Below, piece after piece: positions 24,901 through 32,931 of a stretch of 32,931 nt of DNA. The first letter of the stretch is position 1; each line of letters opens with the position of its first letter. The notes under the pieces are model-generated. The model worked only from the letters and a program-made list of their open reading frames with translations. It was not told the origin of the DNA and did no database searches. The position numbers were made by a program, and so were the translations under genes. The DNA comes from Verrucomicrobiota bacterium (lineage in GTDB: Bacteria; Verrucomicrobiota; Verrucomicrobiia; Limisphaerales; JAHDYP01): positions 1 through 32,931 of the forward strand of contig JAHDYP010000066.1 in the NCBI GenBank assembly GCA_023383055.1, written 5' to 3'.

Positions 24901-27900
24901 TGAGTTCGGCATCGTGGCGTTGTCATCCGATCTGCCTTTCGATGAGGAGGACGAAAACGGGAACCGGGTCTTGCGGGGGTTGCCGACCAACGTTTCGATT
25001 GCCGACGGTTCCCCGAACGATCCGGGCGCGGCCTACGTCTTTGCGGTGGGATTACATCCGGTCGAGGTGGCGGGTGTGGTGGCCGAACTGACGCTCACCC
25101 ATGATTCCGTGGGTGATTTGATCGGCAATCTCAGTCACGAGGACCAGTTCGCTGTGCTCAACAACCACAGTCGATTCACCGGCGGCACGAGCACGAATTT
25201 CTTTGTGACGTACGACGATAACAACAGCGGCCTGTATCAGTACAGCCGCGCCTCCGATGGCCCCGGCAGTCTCAACGATTTCATCGGGCTGCAGAATACC
25301 GGCGTCTGGCTGCTGACGATGACGGACGACGCCCTGGGCCGGACGGGGATGGTGAACAGCATTGTGCTGCGGGTGCAGCCGAACCGGTTGGCTGAGGGGG
25401 GCGTCATCTTCGGCTCGGTTTTGGCCAATCAATGGGTCTACTACTCGATTGAAGTGCCGGCCGACGCCGTCCGACTGAGGGTGCTCCTCTCGCAGATAGA
25501 CCGTCCGCTCGATCTCTATTTGCGTCGCGGGCAGATCCCCACCTTTGACGAATACGACAAGAAAGCGTTGATCACTCCGACGGGGGGCGAGTTGAGTCTC
25601 ACGCGGGGCGACGTGCCGCCGTTGAACGCCGGCCGGTATTTCATCGGGATCTACAATCCGAACCCGGTGACGGTGAACTTTGGGTTGCAGGTCTTGATCG
25701 ACCGCGATCTGAACGCGATCAACGCGTTGTCGGCCGTTTCCGAGGACACGCCGCTGGCGTTGAGGGACGATGCGATCACGACCTCGACGTTGTTCGTGCC
25801 CAGCGCACGGCCGGTGGTGGAGGTGCAAGCCGGGGTGGTGGTGGAGCATGCGCGCGCTTCCGACCTGGTCTTTCATCTGGTGAGCCCGGAAGGAACGCGG
25901 GTGCTGCTGGCTGAGAACCGCGGACAGAGCAGCCCGGACGGTTACGGTGACCGGATCATTACCACGAACGTCTTCCCGAATAGTTCCAACGGTGGCCCGG
26001 AGGAAGACCGCAATCCGATCGAGACCGGGGCCAACGCGGGGATTCTGCAGGTGGATTATGATTTCTACGTGGTGCCGGACAGCCTGCGGGTTTACTACCA
26101 GGGGGTGTTGATCTACGACACGGGCCTGGTCAACGGCACGGGCTCGATCCGGCTCCCGTTCGGTCCGGGCGAAGCCACGGAGATCACCATCGTGGTGAAC
26201 GAAGGGGGCAGTTCGCTTGAGACGACGCAGTGGATCTATACCGCCAGCGTGATCACCGAGCGCCTGGTGTATACTGTCCTCACGGAAAACACCAACCGGG
26301 CCGATCTGCCAATCAAATACGCGACCGCTCCCTTCACCAACAGCACCGTGAGCACCGCGCTCACCAACGTGGTGCTCTTCGAGGACGATTTCGAGGCCTA
26401 CGCGGAAGGGGCATACCTGGCACCGACGAACCTCGGTCTTTGGCTGGTGGAGTTGGGGCAGGTGGTGGTGCACGGAGAAACCAACGACCTGGGGGTGACC
26501 GCCCATAGCGGAACGAACTTCGTTGAACTGGCGGTGACCAACGCGCCCTCCTCGCTGACGGCGGTCCTGGAAACCACCGTCAACCGGAGATACTTCCTGA
26601 ACTTCACAATGCGCCGGAACCCCAAAGGCGTTGCCGGCAGCCCGCAGGTCCTGGCCCTTTACACCAACGACGCCCTGGCCGCCTTCCTGCCGGTGCCGGC
26701 CGGTGGCTGGGTGACCAACTCGATCCTGCTGCGAGCCCCGAGCTCGTCGACGGCCGTCGAGTTTCGCTCCGGAAGCCCGGTCGGCCCGCTTATTGACTCG
26801 GTCGAGATCATCGAGGTGGCCGACGAGGAAGAGTTCTATTTCCTGCCGGAGGAGTTCCTGAGTGCGTTCGAAGGAGAATCGGCCTTTGGAAACTGGACGC
26901 TCGAGATGTGGGACAACCGCGTCGGTTCCGGAGGCGGATTGCCGCCGGAGTTGATCAGTTGGCAGCTCCGGTTTGTGCTCGCCAACACCAATCCGCCGGC
27001 GGTGCCCCTGGTGTTCTGCCGGCCGGACACGAACACGGTCTCGGTCTACACCGAGGAATGTGAACCGGCCGAATTCACGGTGACCGGCGAAGAGATCAAG
27101 TATTTCATTGTGGAAGTGCCGCGATCGGCGTCCATGGCCACCAACCTGGTGGTATGCACCAACGATGTGGTGCTCTTGTTCAACCAGAACGGCCTGCCGA
27201 CCGGGAGTCTCCCGGGGGATACGGTGGTGGACGATTTCGGCGCCGGGGGCGAGCTGTGGGTGTTGAACACAAACGACCCGCCGGTCCTGCAGCCGGGCCA
27301 GCGCTATTACCTTGGGGTGGCCAACGCCATTCCGACCGAGACGAACACGTTTTTCATCAGTGTGGCCTTCGATCAGACCGACAGTTACCTGGTGTCGGTG
27401 CTCGAGTTGACGAACGCCATTCCCTACTCGGCCACGATCGCGGTGACCAACGCGCTCGATTACTACCAGTACACGGTGGCCTCCAACGCCGTGGAAGTGC
27501 GCTTCGAGATCACGCAATTGGACGGGGACGTCGACCTGGTGATTCGGAAGGCGTTGCCGGTTCAGGACCCGCTTCCGACCACGGCCGCCGGGCGCTACGA
27601 TTACGTCAGTCGCAACGCAGGAACGATCCCGGAATCGGTCATCGTCACCCCGATGTCGGATCCGGTCCCGCTGGAGCCCGGGCGCTGGTATTTAGGGGTG
27701 ATCAACGTCGACACCAATCCGGTCAATTACACCGTGCGGGTGACCGAGACGGTGGGATCCTTGACCAACGTGATCACGCTTCAGAATGGTGTGCCGCTGG
27801 ATTTCAGCATCCCGGCCGGCGCGACCGTCACGAACTATTTCCTGTTCAGCATCGCGGAAGCCACCCACAGCGCGGTCTTGTTCGAGACTTACAACCTGAC

Positions 27901-28357
27901 CGGCGATGCCACGCTGTTGGCGGAGCTTGGGGCATTTCCCGATCCCCTGAGGTTCTTCGGCATCGACACGGGTTCGCCGGACGAATCGGCTCAGATTGTC
28001 TTCCGCACCAACAGTGGCGCGCCGGCCAACCTGATGGGCAATTGGTTTCTGCGGGTCATCCCGGACCTGGACGAGGATCTGGATTTCAGGATCCGCGCCG
28101 TGGTTGCCACCAACGGAGTTCTGGTGAGCGGCGCGCCGTTCAAATTGACGGTGGGGCCGGCACCACCGCCCGCCACGGGATTCGAGCTTACCTGGAATAC
28201 CGTGCCAGGGGAGCGGTACCTGGTCTCGAGGTCGAGCGATCTGGTGAACTGGGTGCCGTTGGGGACCGTGACCGCCATCGGCAGCACCCTCTCTTTCCAG
28301 GACCCCGCGCCGCCACCGGGGACCATGCTTTTCTATAGCGTTACGCCGGTGCCGTGA
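21920..28357 (+). CDS. Giant exported S8 (subtilisin-family, KP-43-like) protease
   Basis: The 2145-aa product starts with a signal or signal-anchor (about 7-30). Two prodomain-like parts (about 105-215 and 225-300) precede the catalytic domain with Asp325 (NDTGVD), His355 (GHGTHVAG), oxyanion Asn476 (AAGNEG) and Ser616 (GTSMAAP), so the triad is intact. A beta-sandwich with RVTLVWTDPPG near 730 and LVNDLDL follows, as in KP-43-type subtilases. Next come a P/Homo B-like domain (about 1050-1154), a PPC-like domain (1156-1258), a second P-like region split by an inserted domain (1290-1690), three more PPC-like repeats (about 1724-2075) and a C-terminal module with YLVSRSSDLVNWVPLG. It starts 3 bp after the cassette A-like gene and is probably cotranscribed, suggesting that it is exported by or displayed on the pilus-like machine (inference). 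Confidence 0.9.
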   Translation: MSARSRIWGLLSAVLVVLGVFVGLKTAERLIRPGQTGAENRVTVEPRRDSRATLSQSGTATSVGAASRAVTAAPRSAAIGAPAIARAGQEAKFPHRLRNSGESIEVLARRDSVLLLENAFIDTALGLAVEIPGHLRAQGDSGSYIVQSDQPLDAAFYESLRGAGAEFVSYIPNNAALVRASEAVAERLAASLGVRAVLPYEPYYKIAHGLMGAAVDQESLPEESRLNLMLFPGERERVLAALSGVGVEPVAEDRTPFGPLLTVIPQPDSLPMLARLSGVQRIEPASPRVLLNDLARVRVAVATNSVDPTNYLGLTGTNVWVNINDTGVDASHPDLLNRVFSTDTNSFTLLDRNGHGTHVAGTLAGTGDSSESVTNAFGSEMGADFRGIAPRADLFVLPIDLRTGPLISDSYLQEKAGTDYYEVQGKTNVFVSNNSWGYQRRFEYDSAAASFDAAVRDTLPLTSGAQSALYVFAAGNEGFATENGVAGVPDTILSPATAKNVIAVGALEQFRVIPIEIYTTNTTDGTVTTNQVFRPLSDSDNEVASYSSRGNVGIGSEGEFGRFKPDLVAPGSFLVSARATRWKLEDHVPTDSPLYPAFSNLNSELGPHYRYESGTSMAAPVVSGMLALLQEYFEQILAEPYSPALMKALLINGARTVNSIYDVQVRKLYNDQGWGVATLTNSLPMALTNTTDRSGWPLRYFDMGTNQALATGQGHTWDLKLSTNGIFEPLRVTLVWTDPPGNPGSALKLVNDLDLVVTNLTTGEVYVGNDIPQDGDFNQPTSTNEPPVYDIVNNVECVFLSPVLGTNYSISVVGRRVNVNAVTANTTGVVQDYALVVSYGDGTAEAPFASLERIDDSFEPPPALGLTNGIPVLNQRVGANFQLLSSTNGLPEQWRFYIFTNAFVTNVSALTNGSNVAIITFLPPNLARPRNLDADIDLYVSTNAGLTNLEPVVVASAFKSTTRSGTEVVVFTNAVVSTNEIYYIGVKSEDQQAAEFGIVALSSDLPFDEEDENGNRVLRGLPTNVSIADGSPNDPGAAYVFAVGLHPVEVAGVVAELTLTHDSVGDLIGNLSHEDQFAVLNNHSRFTGGTSTNFFVTYDDNNSGLYQYSRASDGPGSLNDFIGLQNTGVWLLTMTDDALGRTGMVNSIVLRVQPNRLAEGGVIFGSVLANQWVYYSIEVPADAVRLRVLLSQIDRPLDLYLRRGQIPTFDEYDKKALITPTGGELSLTRGDVPPLNAGRYFIGIYNPNPVTVNFGLQVLIDRDLNAINALSAVSEDTPLALRDDAITTSTLFVPSARPVVEVQAGVVVEHARASDLVFHLVSPEGTRVLLAENRGQSSPDGYGDRIITTNVFPNSSNGGPEEDRNPIETGANAGILQVDYDFYVVPDSLRVYYQGVLIYDTGLVNGTGSIRLPFGPGEATEITIVVNEGGSSLETTQWIYTASVITERLVYTVLTENTNRADLPIKYATAPFTNSTVSTALTNVVLFEDDFEAYAEGAYLAPTNLGLWLVELGQVVVHGETNDLGVTAHSGTNFVELAVTNAPSSLTAVLETTVNRRYFLNFTMRRNPKGVAGSPQVLALYTNDALAAFLPVPAGGWVTNSILLRAPSSSTAVEFRSGSPVGPLIDSVEIIEVADEEEFYFLPEEFLSAFEGESAFGNWTLEMWDNRVGSGGGLPPELISWQLRFVLANTNPPAVPLVFCRPDTNTVSVYTEECEPAEFTVTGEEIKYFIVEVPRSASMATNLVVCTNDVVLLFNQNGLPTGSLPGDTVVDDFGAGGELWVLNTNDPPVLQPGQRYYLGVANAIPTETNTFFISVAFDQTDSYLVSVLELTNAIPYSATIAVTNALDYYQYTVASNAVEVRFEITQLDGDVDLVIRKALPVQDPLPTTAAGRYDYVSRNAGTIPESVIVTPMSDPVPLEPGRWYLGVINVDTNPVNYTVRVTETVGSLTNVITLQNGVPLDFSIPAGATVTNYFLFSIAEATHSAVLFETYNLTGDATLLAELGAFPDPLRFFGIDTGSPDESAQIVFRTNSGAPANLMGNWFLRVIPDLDEDLDFRIRAVVATNGVLVSGAPFKLTVGPAPPPATGFELTWNTVPGERYLVSRSSDLVNWVPLGTVTAIGSTLSFQDPAPPPGTMLFYSVTPVP

Positions 28358-28471
28358 AGATAGGCTGATGCCAGGGGACGGTGATGGGGTGAGCGCTGCG
28401 ATCGTTGCCGTAATCGGTTCACCCCAGCCCGCGAGCCTGCGGGGGGTGCGGCACCCGGCATTTTCGTCCCC

Positions 28472-28501
28472 TTGACGCGCATACCAGGGCAGGCCTAAGT
28501 T
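28472..28501 (+). promoter_or_regulatory. Candidate promoter of the beta-propeller/permease pair
   Basis: TTGACG at 28472-28477, an 18-bp spacer and TAAGTT at 28496-28501, 39 bases before the ATG at 28541. It lies in the 183-bp gap after the protease gene, consistent with a new transcription unit. Confidence 0.45.
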
Positions 28502-28540
28502 GGTCCACCGCGATTACCAAATTCAAATTTCGTCGCAGTT

Positions 28541-31500
28541 ATGAAACAGATCCTCGCCGGACCCGCTCACAGGTGGACATGTCGGTGGCTTTTACTCCTG
28601 TTCTGTTTGGGGCTGATCGCCTCGCCCCTGGAGCAACCGCAGATCACCAGCATCCAAATCGATGACGGTCAGGTGGTGGTCACGGTTGCCGTTCCGCCCG
28701 GCGTTCGCAAAGTGACTCTGGAATCGCGCCTGCGACTCGGAGGAAGCACTTGGGAGCCGCGACAGGTGGCACGCCTGGACGGTGCGGGGGGCGACGTTGT
28801 GTTTCAATTGCCCGTCTCGGATCGACTCGAGGTCTTGCGGGTCAGGGCGGACGAGACGGAGCCGCTGCCGGCCGCATTCTATCAAGGGCCCGATTCCGTG
28901 GCGCCGCAGCCGGCGAACTCGGGTGGATGGTTTGGAGACCTGGCCACCGGTGTTCCTGGGGGAATCCGCGAGGGCGACAGCAACGTGCCGTCGGCCGAGC
29001 GCGAGGTGGTGGAATCGGACATCTGGCAGTTGGGCGGGGACACGCTCTATTTCTTCAATCAGTATCGCGGCCTGCAGGTGATCGATGTGGCGGAGCCGGA
29101 TGCGCCTCGGTTGACAGGAACGCTGGCATTGCCGTCGGCCGGTGAGCAGATGTATCTGCTCGAGACCGGAGAACTGGTCTTGTTGACCCGCAACGGCTGT
29201 TATTACCGGGAGAACGGCTCCGAGAGCGAGGTGCTGGTTTTGACCGTGATGAACGGCCAACCGGAGATTGTCGGACGGTTGCCGGTGGCGGGGCAGATTC
29301 AGGAAAGCCGAATGGTCGGCACCGCGCTTTACGTAGCGGCGCAAACCTATCGGGCGGTGGTCAACAGCGACGGCACGATGTGGGAATGGGGCACGAGACT
29401 CTCGGCCTTTGACTTGTCCGACCCCCTGGCGCCGGTGCCGCAAAACGAACTATGGTATCCGGGGTATAACCAGGTGGTCACCGCCACCGACCGCTACTTC
29501 ATTCTGGCCACGCAAGATGCCGGCGATTGGCGGCGGTCACTGGTGCACCTGGTCGACATCGAGGATCCGCTGGGTCAGATGTTGCCACTGGGCCGGCTCA
29601 AAGTCGCGGGGTTGGTCGCGGACAAGTTCAAGATCCAGGTTGATGGCGAAGTGCTGACCATCATTTCGGAGGTGCGTGACACGACGCTCTACACCCTGTT
29701 GGAGACTTTCTCCCTGGCGGATCCCCTGGCACCGGTGAAACTGGGGGACCTGGAGCTGGGCCTTAGCGAGCGACTGCATGCGACGCGGTTTGCCGGCGAC
29801 CGGGTTTACGTGGTGACGTTCTTCGTCCAGTTTCAGATGGACCCGCTCTGGGTGGTGGATCTTTCGCAACCGACGGCACCGAGAATCATGGGGGAACTGG
29901 AGATCCCCGGGTGGTCGACCTACCTGCATCCATGGGGCGATCGGCTGGTGGCGTGCGGTATTGAGACGAACCAGACGACCGTGTCGCTGTTCGATGTGGC
30001 TGATCCTGAGCGGCCGGCATTGCTCAAGCGGCTGGTCCTGGGCAGCGGTTGGTCGTGGAGCGAGGCCAACAACGACGAGAAAGCGTTCCGGGTGCTGCCC
30101 GATGACGGCCTGATCCTGTTGCCCTATCAAAGCTGGGATGGGGGCGAATCCGCTACCCGGGTGCAACTGATCGATCTTACGCCGGAGACCCTGGTGGCTC
30201 GCGGCGCGATCGATCATGACATGGTGCCCCGGCGCGCCACCTTGCATCGAGAGCGAGTCATCTCCGTGTCGGGTCAGGAGTTGCTTTGCGCGGACATCAC
30301 GGATCGTGATCGGCCGATCGTCACGGCCCAACTGGATCTGGCATGGCCGGTGGACTGGGTTTTCGCCGAGGGCGAGTACCTCCTCGAGTTGAGTCGTGGT
30401 CCGATGTGGTATGGCGAGGTTGGTGAACCGTTGATCCGGCTGACGTCGGTTGCGGCTCCTGACGCGGTGTTGGGGGCGGTAGCGCTGCCCCGGTCATGGC
30501 CGATTCTGGCCGCGGAGGCACGGGACGGCCGGCTCTATGTGGTGCAGGGAACGCCGCCAGAGGCAGTGTCGGGCGAGGATCCGCCCGCGCCAGAGGAAGG
30601 GTCAACGGCCAACCTGCGATTGGCCATATACGATCTGACGCGCTTGCCTTCCCTGCCGATACTGGGAGAGACGGAGGTTGCATGGGATGGCCTGGGTTGG
30701 GCCTCGGAGTTGGAGGTGATTTGGCCAAAAGCGGGGGTGCTGGTGTTGGTGGGTGGTGGGGGCGGTTACTGGTATCCCTGGTTGGATTGGCGGTTTGGCC
30801 CGGTCAGCGGTGACATTGCGCGGCCGGGCGGGTGGTGGCCCAATTATTGGGGCAGCAATGGCGGCCGCCTATTGGCCTTCGCGGTGGAGAACGCAGGCGC
30901 ACCGGAGCTAGTGTCCGAGGTGGATCTAACCATCGATGGATGGTGGAACTTCAGCAAGGTGTCCGTGGCGGACGGTTTGGCTTATTTGACCCACACCATA
31001 GCGGAGCCGGCCCCGCCGTTGGTGGAATTTGATGCCACGACCGGAGAGTGGCGCACCAACAATGCGCCAGAGTGGTTATGGGTGCAGCGCTCGTTCCTGG
31101 ACGTGATCGATTACGGCGATCCAGCGGAGCCGGTGGTGCGCCGCCCGATCGAGACGTTGGGTGGTCTCGCGGGGGTGTCTCCGGATGGCGCCGTGATTTA
31201 CACCGTCGGCGCCCGATGGCAGCCGGCCAAAGATTGGCTGAATGATTACACCGAATGGCTGGATGCCAGCGCTTACGACGGCGTCTCGCTGCATTTGGTG
31301 GACTCGATCAAGCTTCCGGGTTACTGGCCGCGACCCTTGCTGGTCGACCAAGGTTTGGTTCTGTTGGGGCGCGCCGACCCCGAAGGAGGAGGGGCAGGGG
31401 TGCTGGAAACCTGGGGCATAAGCGGCGAGGGCACGCTGGCATTGCGGCACAGTTTGAAGCTCGCCACCGCCGCCCAGACCCTGGCCAGCATCGACGGGTT

Positions 31501-31699
31501 GGTGGTGGTTCAAGCCAATGAATGGGTGCTCCTCTTTCAGTTGACCGACCCGCCTCAAATGCGTCAGGTCGGGGGTCGCACTCCGCCCGGATGTGTGTGG
31601 CCGGACCTGCGTCATGCCGTCGGCGATCCTCAGCGTGGGATCTGGATTCCGCTGGGGTACAACGGGGTCTGGCGGGTTCCCCTCGGGTTGAGCTTCTGA
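28541..31699 (+). CDS. Exported beta-propeller protein
   Basis: The 1052-aa product has a signal peptide (core WLLLLFCLGLIASPL, about 16-30). A short beta-rich module (about 45-108) follows, ending in LEVLRVRADE. From about 155 repeated blade-like units appear, each with the pattern LYFFNQYRGLQVIDVAEPDA, that is a value-name-'D(V/L)xDPxxP' form also seen as FDLSDPLAPV, FSLADPLAPV, VDLSQPTAP and FDVADPERPA. This matches secreted beta-propeller proteins with LVIVD-like or Beta_propel repeats. No enzyme motif is visible; a binding or scaffold role at the surface is likely. It is followed directly by the permease gene. Confidence 0.8.
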   Translation: MKQILAGPAHRWTCRWLLLLFCLGLIASPLEQPQITSIQIDDGQVVVTVAVPPGVRKVTLESRLRLGGSTWEPRQVARLDGAGGDVVFQLPVSDRLEVLRVRADETEPLPAAFYQGPDSVAPQPANSGGWFGDLATGVPGGIREGDSNVPSAEREVVESDIWQLGGDTLYFFNQYRGLQVIDVAEPDAPRLTGTLALPSAGEQMYLLETGELVLLTRNGCYYRENGSESEVLVLTVMNGQPEIVGRLPVAGQIQESRMVGTALYVAAQTYRAVVNSDGTMWEWGTRLSAFDLSDPLAPVPQNELWYPGYNQVVTATDRYFILATQDAGDWRRSLVHLVDIEDPLGQMLPLGRLKVAGLVADKFKIQVDGEVLTIISEVRDTTLYTLLETFSLADPLAPVKLGDLELGLSERLHATRFAGDRVYVVTFFVQFQMDPLWVVDLSQPTAPRIMGELEIPGWSTYLHPWGDRLVACGIETNQTTVSLFDVADPERPALLKRLVLGSGWSWSEANNDEKAFRVLPDDGLILLPYQSWDGGESATRVQLIDLTPETLVARGAIDHDMVPRRATLHRERVISVSGQELLCADITDRDRPIVTAQLDLAWPVDWVFAEGEYLLELSRGPMWYGEVGEPLIRLTSVAAPDAVLGAVALPRSWPILAAEARDGRLYVVQGTPPEAVSGEDPPAPEEGSTANLRLAIYDLTRLPSLPILGETEVAWDGLGWASELEVIWPKAGVLVLVGGGGGYWYPWLDWRFGPVSGDIARPGGWWPNYWGSNGGRLLAFAVENAGAPELVSEVDLTIDGWWNFSKVSVADGLAYLTHTIAEPAPPLVEFDATTGEWRTNNAPEWLWVQRSFLDVIDYGDPAEPVVRRPIETLGGLAGVSPDGAVIYTVGARWQPAKDWLNDYTEWLDASAYDGVSLHLVDSIKLPGYWPRPLLVDQGLVLLGRADPEGGGAGVLETWGISGEGTLALRHSLKLATAAQTLASIDGLVVVQANEWVLLFQLTDPPQMRQVGGRTPPGCVWPDLRHAVGDPQRGIWIPLGYNGVWRVPLGLSF

Positions 31700-31700
31700 C

Positions 31701-32468
31701 TTGGAGACGATTTATCTTTGCGCTTTTGCCGCCGTGGCGGGGTTTATCGACGCCGTGGTGGGCGGCGGCGGGTTGATACAGATCCCGGCGTTGTTCTTGT
31801 TTCTGCCGGCCCCGCTGGCGGCGTTGGTGCCGGCAGTGCTGGCCACGAACAAGATGTCCTCAATCTGCGGAACGGGGATCGCCGTGGTCGAGTATGGGAG
31901 GCGGGTGCCGATTCATTGGCGGTCGGTGTTGCCCGCGGGTGTCACCGCGTTAGTCTTCTCATTTCTCGGCGCGCGCACGGTCACTTTGTTGCGAGTGGAT
32001 TTTCTGCGAGGGCTGGTATTGGTGTTGTTGATCCTGATTGCCCTCTACACCTTTTGGCGGAAGGATTTCGGCCATCTGCACGCACCGAAACTGCGCCTCG
32101 GGGTCGAACGGATCCTGGGGGTGGCGACCGGGATGGCGATTGGGTTCTACGATGGCTTCTTCGGTCCGGGAACGGGGAGTTTCCTGATCTTCATTTTCAT
32201 TGGGTTGTTTGGATTCGATTTTTTGTCCGCTTCGGCCAACGCGAAGGTGATCAACCTGGCGACCAACCTGGCAGCGGTGGCTTATTTCGCGGCCTCGGGC
32301 CATATCCTGTGGCAGTACGCACTGCCCATGGCAGCGTGCAACATGGCGGGGGCGCTGTTTGGCGTGCGTTTGGCCGTGCTGAAAGGGAATCGGTTTGTTC
32401 GCGGGTTCTTCCTGGTGGTCGTGACGGTCATGATCGTTCGGTTCGGGCATGAAGTGCTGGTGAAGTAA
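31701..32468 (+). CDS. TauE/SafE (TSUP) family membrane permease
   Basis: The 255-aa product is hydrophobic with seven to eight membrane segments. The first helix carries the family signature GFIDAVVGGGGLIQIPAL. A second repeat contains GFYDGFFGPGTGSFLIFIFI, the matching motif of the C-terminal half. TSUP proteins move small anions, often sulfite, sulfonates or organosulfur compounds, across the inner membrane; the substrate here is unknown. The start is a TTG two bases after the stop of the beta-propeller gene, probably translated by coupling. No in-frame ATG before the first helix exists. Confidence 0.88.
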   Translation: METIYLCAFAAVAGFIDAVVGGGGLIQIPALFLFLPAPLAALVPAVLATNKMSSICGTGIAVVEYGRRVPIHWRSVLPAGVTALVFSFLGARTVTLLRVDFLRGLVLVLLILIALYTFWRKDFGHLHAPKLRLGVERILGVATGMAIGFYDGFFGPGTGSFLIFIFIGLFGFDFLSASANAKVINLATNLAAVAYFAASGHILWQYALPMAACNMAGALFGVRLAVLKGNRFVRGFFLVVVTVMIVRFGHEVLVK

Positions 32469-32501
32469 GAACGAAGAAGTAAGAAGTAAGAAGGAAGAAG
32501 T
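32463..32501. repeat. Purine-rich 7-bp repeats
   Basis: Degenerate repeats of AAGAAGT, overlapping the 3' end of the permease gene and running beyond it. Probably slippage-derived; no function is apparent. Confidence 0.7.
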
Positions 32502-32551
32502 CGGGAGACGGGGATTAGCCGAAAAGTCCATTGCCTGTGCCAAAGGACATC

Positions 32552-32578
32552 ATCCTGTAAATCCTGTTCATCCTGTCT
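32552..32578. repeat. 9-bp tandem repeat
   Basis: Three units of ATCCTGTnn, starting at 32552, 32561 and 32570. I recall similar units between genes of many bacteria, but this is from memory. Confidence 0.8.
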
Positions 32579-32806
32579 GAGCTCACCGTGTAAAAGCTGA
32601 AAGCGGAAAGCTGGAATAGGGAAATTGGAAAACGCGTCCTTTCAACTTTCCGCATTTCAATTCTCCAAATCAGGCTTTCGCAGTCTAGAACCAACAGTCG
32701 CCCTCTGGGATTGCGGCCGGGGACCGGAACAGGGTGACAGGTTCATAGTCAGGAATCCCGAAGTCATTCTCAATTAAAGGGTAGGAGCAGCGAGCGCCAT
32801 CGGACC

Positions 32807-32921
32807 GCGGCTGTGTCGCAGACCAGCCGCAGCAATGCCCGCCCGGTCAAGGGGGTTCGGAACAGTCCGAGCGCCGCCGAGCGCGCGAGCTTGCTGCGAC
32901 TGACCCTTCGGGCACAGTCGC
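32807..32921. repeat. GC-rich palindromic element, REP-like
   Basis: Nested complementary segments are visible: GCGGCTG/CAGCCGC (32807-32813 with 32824-32830), CGCAGCAA/TTGCTGCG (32828-32835 with 32891-32898) and GCGACTG/CAGTCGC (32896-32902 with 32915-32921). The density of pairing suggests a folded repeat element or structured RNA rather than coding DNA. It could continue beyond the window. Confidence 0.45.
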
Positions 32922-32931
32922 GTTCCGAGAC

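Larger units (their letters stand above)
32469..32931. other. 463-bp gene-free tail
   Basis: No gene is supported. The stretch contains the purine repeat, three 9-bp units (32552-32578), an imperfect inverted repeat at 32600-32616 with 32641-32657, and a GC-rich structured segment from about 32789 to the window end. Confidence 0.7.

Noticed and set aside
25052..27517. 821-aa minus-strand ORF
   Set aside because: Shadow of the protease gene, with the same Arg/His/Val-rich composition as other antisense frames here.

Overview
The window looks like a chromosomal segment of a Verrucomicrobiota bacterium, perhaps of the Limisphaerales/Pedosphaera type. This is inferred from GC-rich DNA, very large Asn/Thr-rich exported proteins, a pseudopilin set resembling the 'Verru_Chthon cassette' families, and intergenic arrays of short tandem repeats. 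No rRNA, tRNA, CRISPR array, transposase or phage gene was seen.

Region 1 (1-4020) holds an exported leucine-rich-repeat protein on the minus strand, a four-helix-bundle (S23/TIGR02436-type) gene between two 73-bp identical direct repeats, and an HpsJ-like membrane protein gene. The direct repeats, and further arrays beside them, are built from 12-bp units. A strong rho-independent terminator closes the region. Region 2 (4024-6668) holds a paralogue of the first LRR protein in the opposite orientation, then a 557-bp gap with two inverted hexamer arrays.

Region 3 (6669-28357) is a long plus-strand series that reads as one type IV pilus / type II secretion-like locus. In order it encodes a PilB/GspE ATPase, a PilT retraction ATPase, a second PilB/GspE ATPase, a PilC/GspF platform protein, a BrnT/BrnA-like toxin-antitoxin pair with its own promoter, two GspG-like pseudopilins, GspH-, GspI- and GspJ-like pseudopilins, a 1256-aa PilX/GspK-topology protein, and a 2145-aa subtilisin-family protease. 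From the GspI gene onward the genes overlap by 4 bp or sit 3 bp apart. No secretin, PilMNOP or prepilin peptidase is in the window, so these must lie elsewhere. The natural reading is a pseudopilus assembly and secretion machine whose last gene is a giant exported protease, either a substrate or a surface partner.

Region 4 (28358-32931) holds an exported beta-propeller protein and a TauE/SafE-type permease gene starting 2 bp after it, then a gene-free tail with several small repeats and a GC-rich palindromic element.

The main items for a second look are the 12-bp-unit arrays around the four-helix-bundle gene, the recurrence of inverted 6- or 12-bp arrays at four places, the toxin-antitoxin pair inside the pilus locus, the two-PilB/one-PilT operon ending in a giant protease, and a small beta-rich module shared by four exported proteins. 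All product names come from reading motifs by eye; no database search was run.
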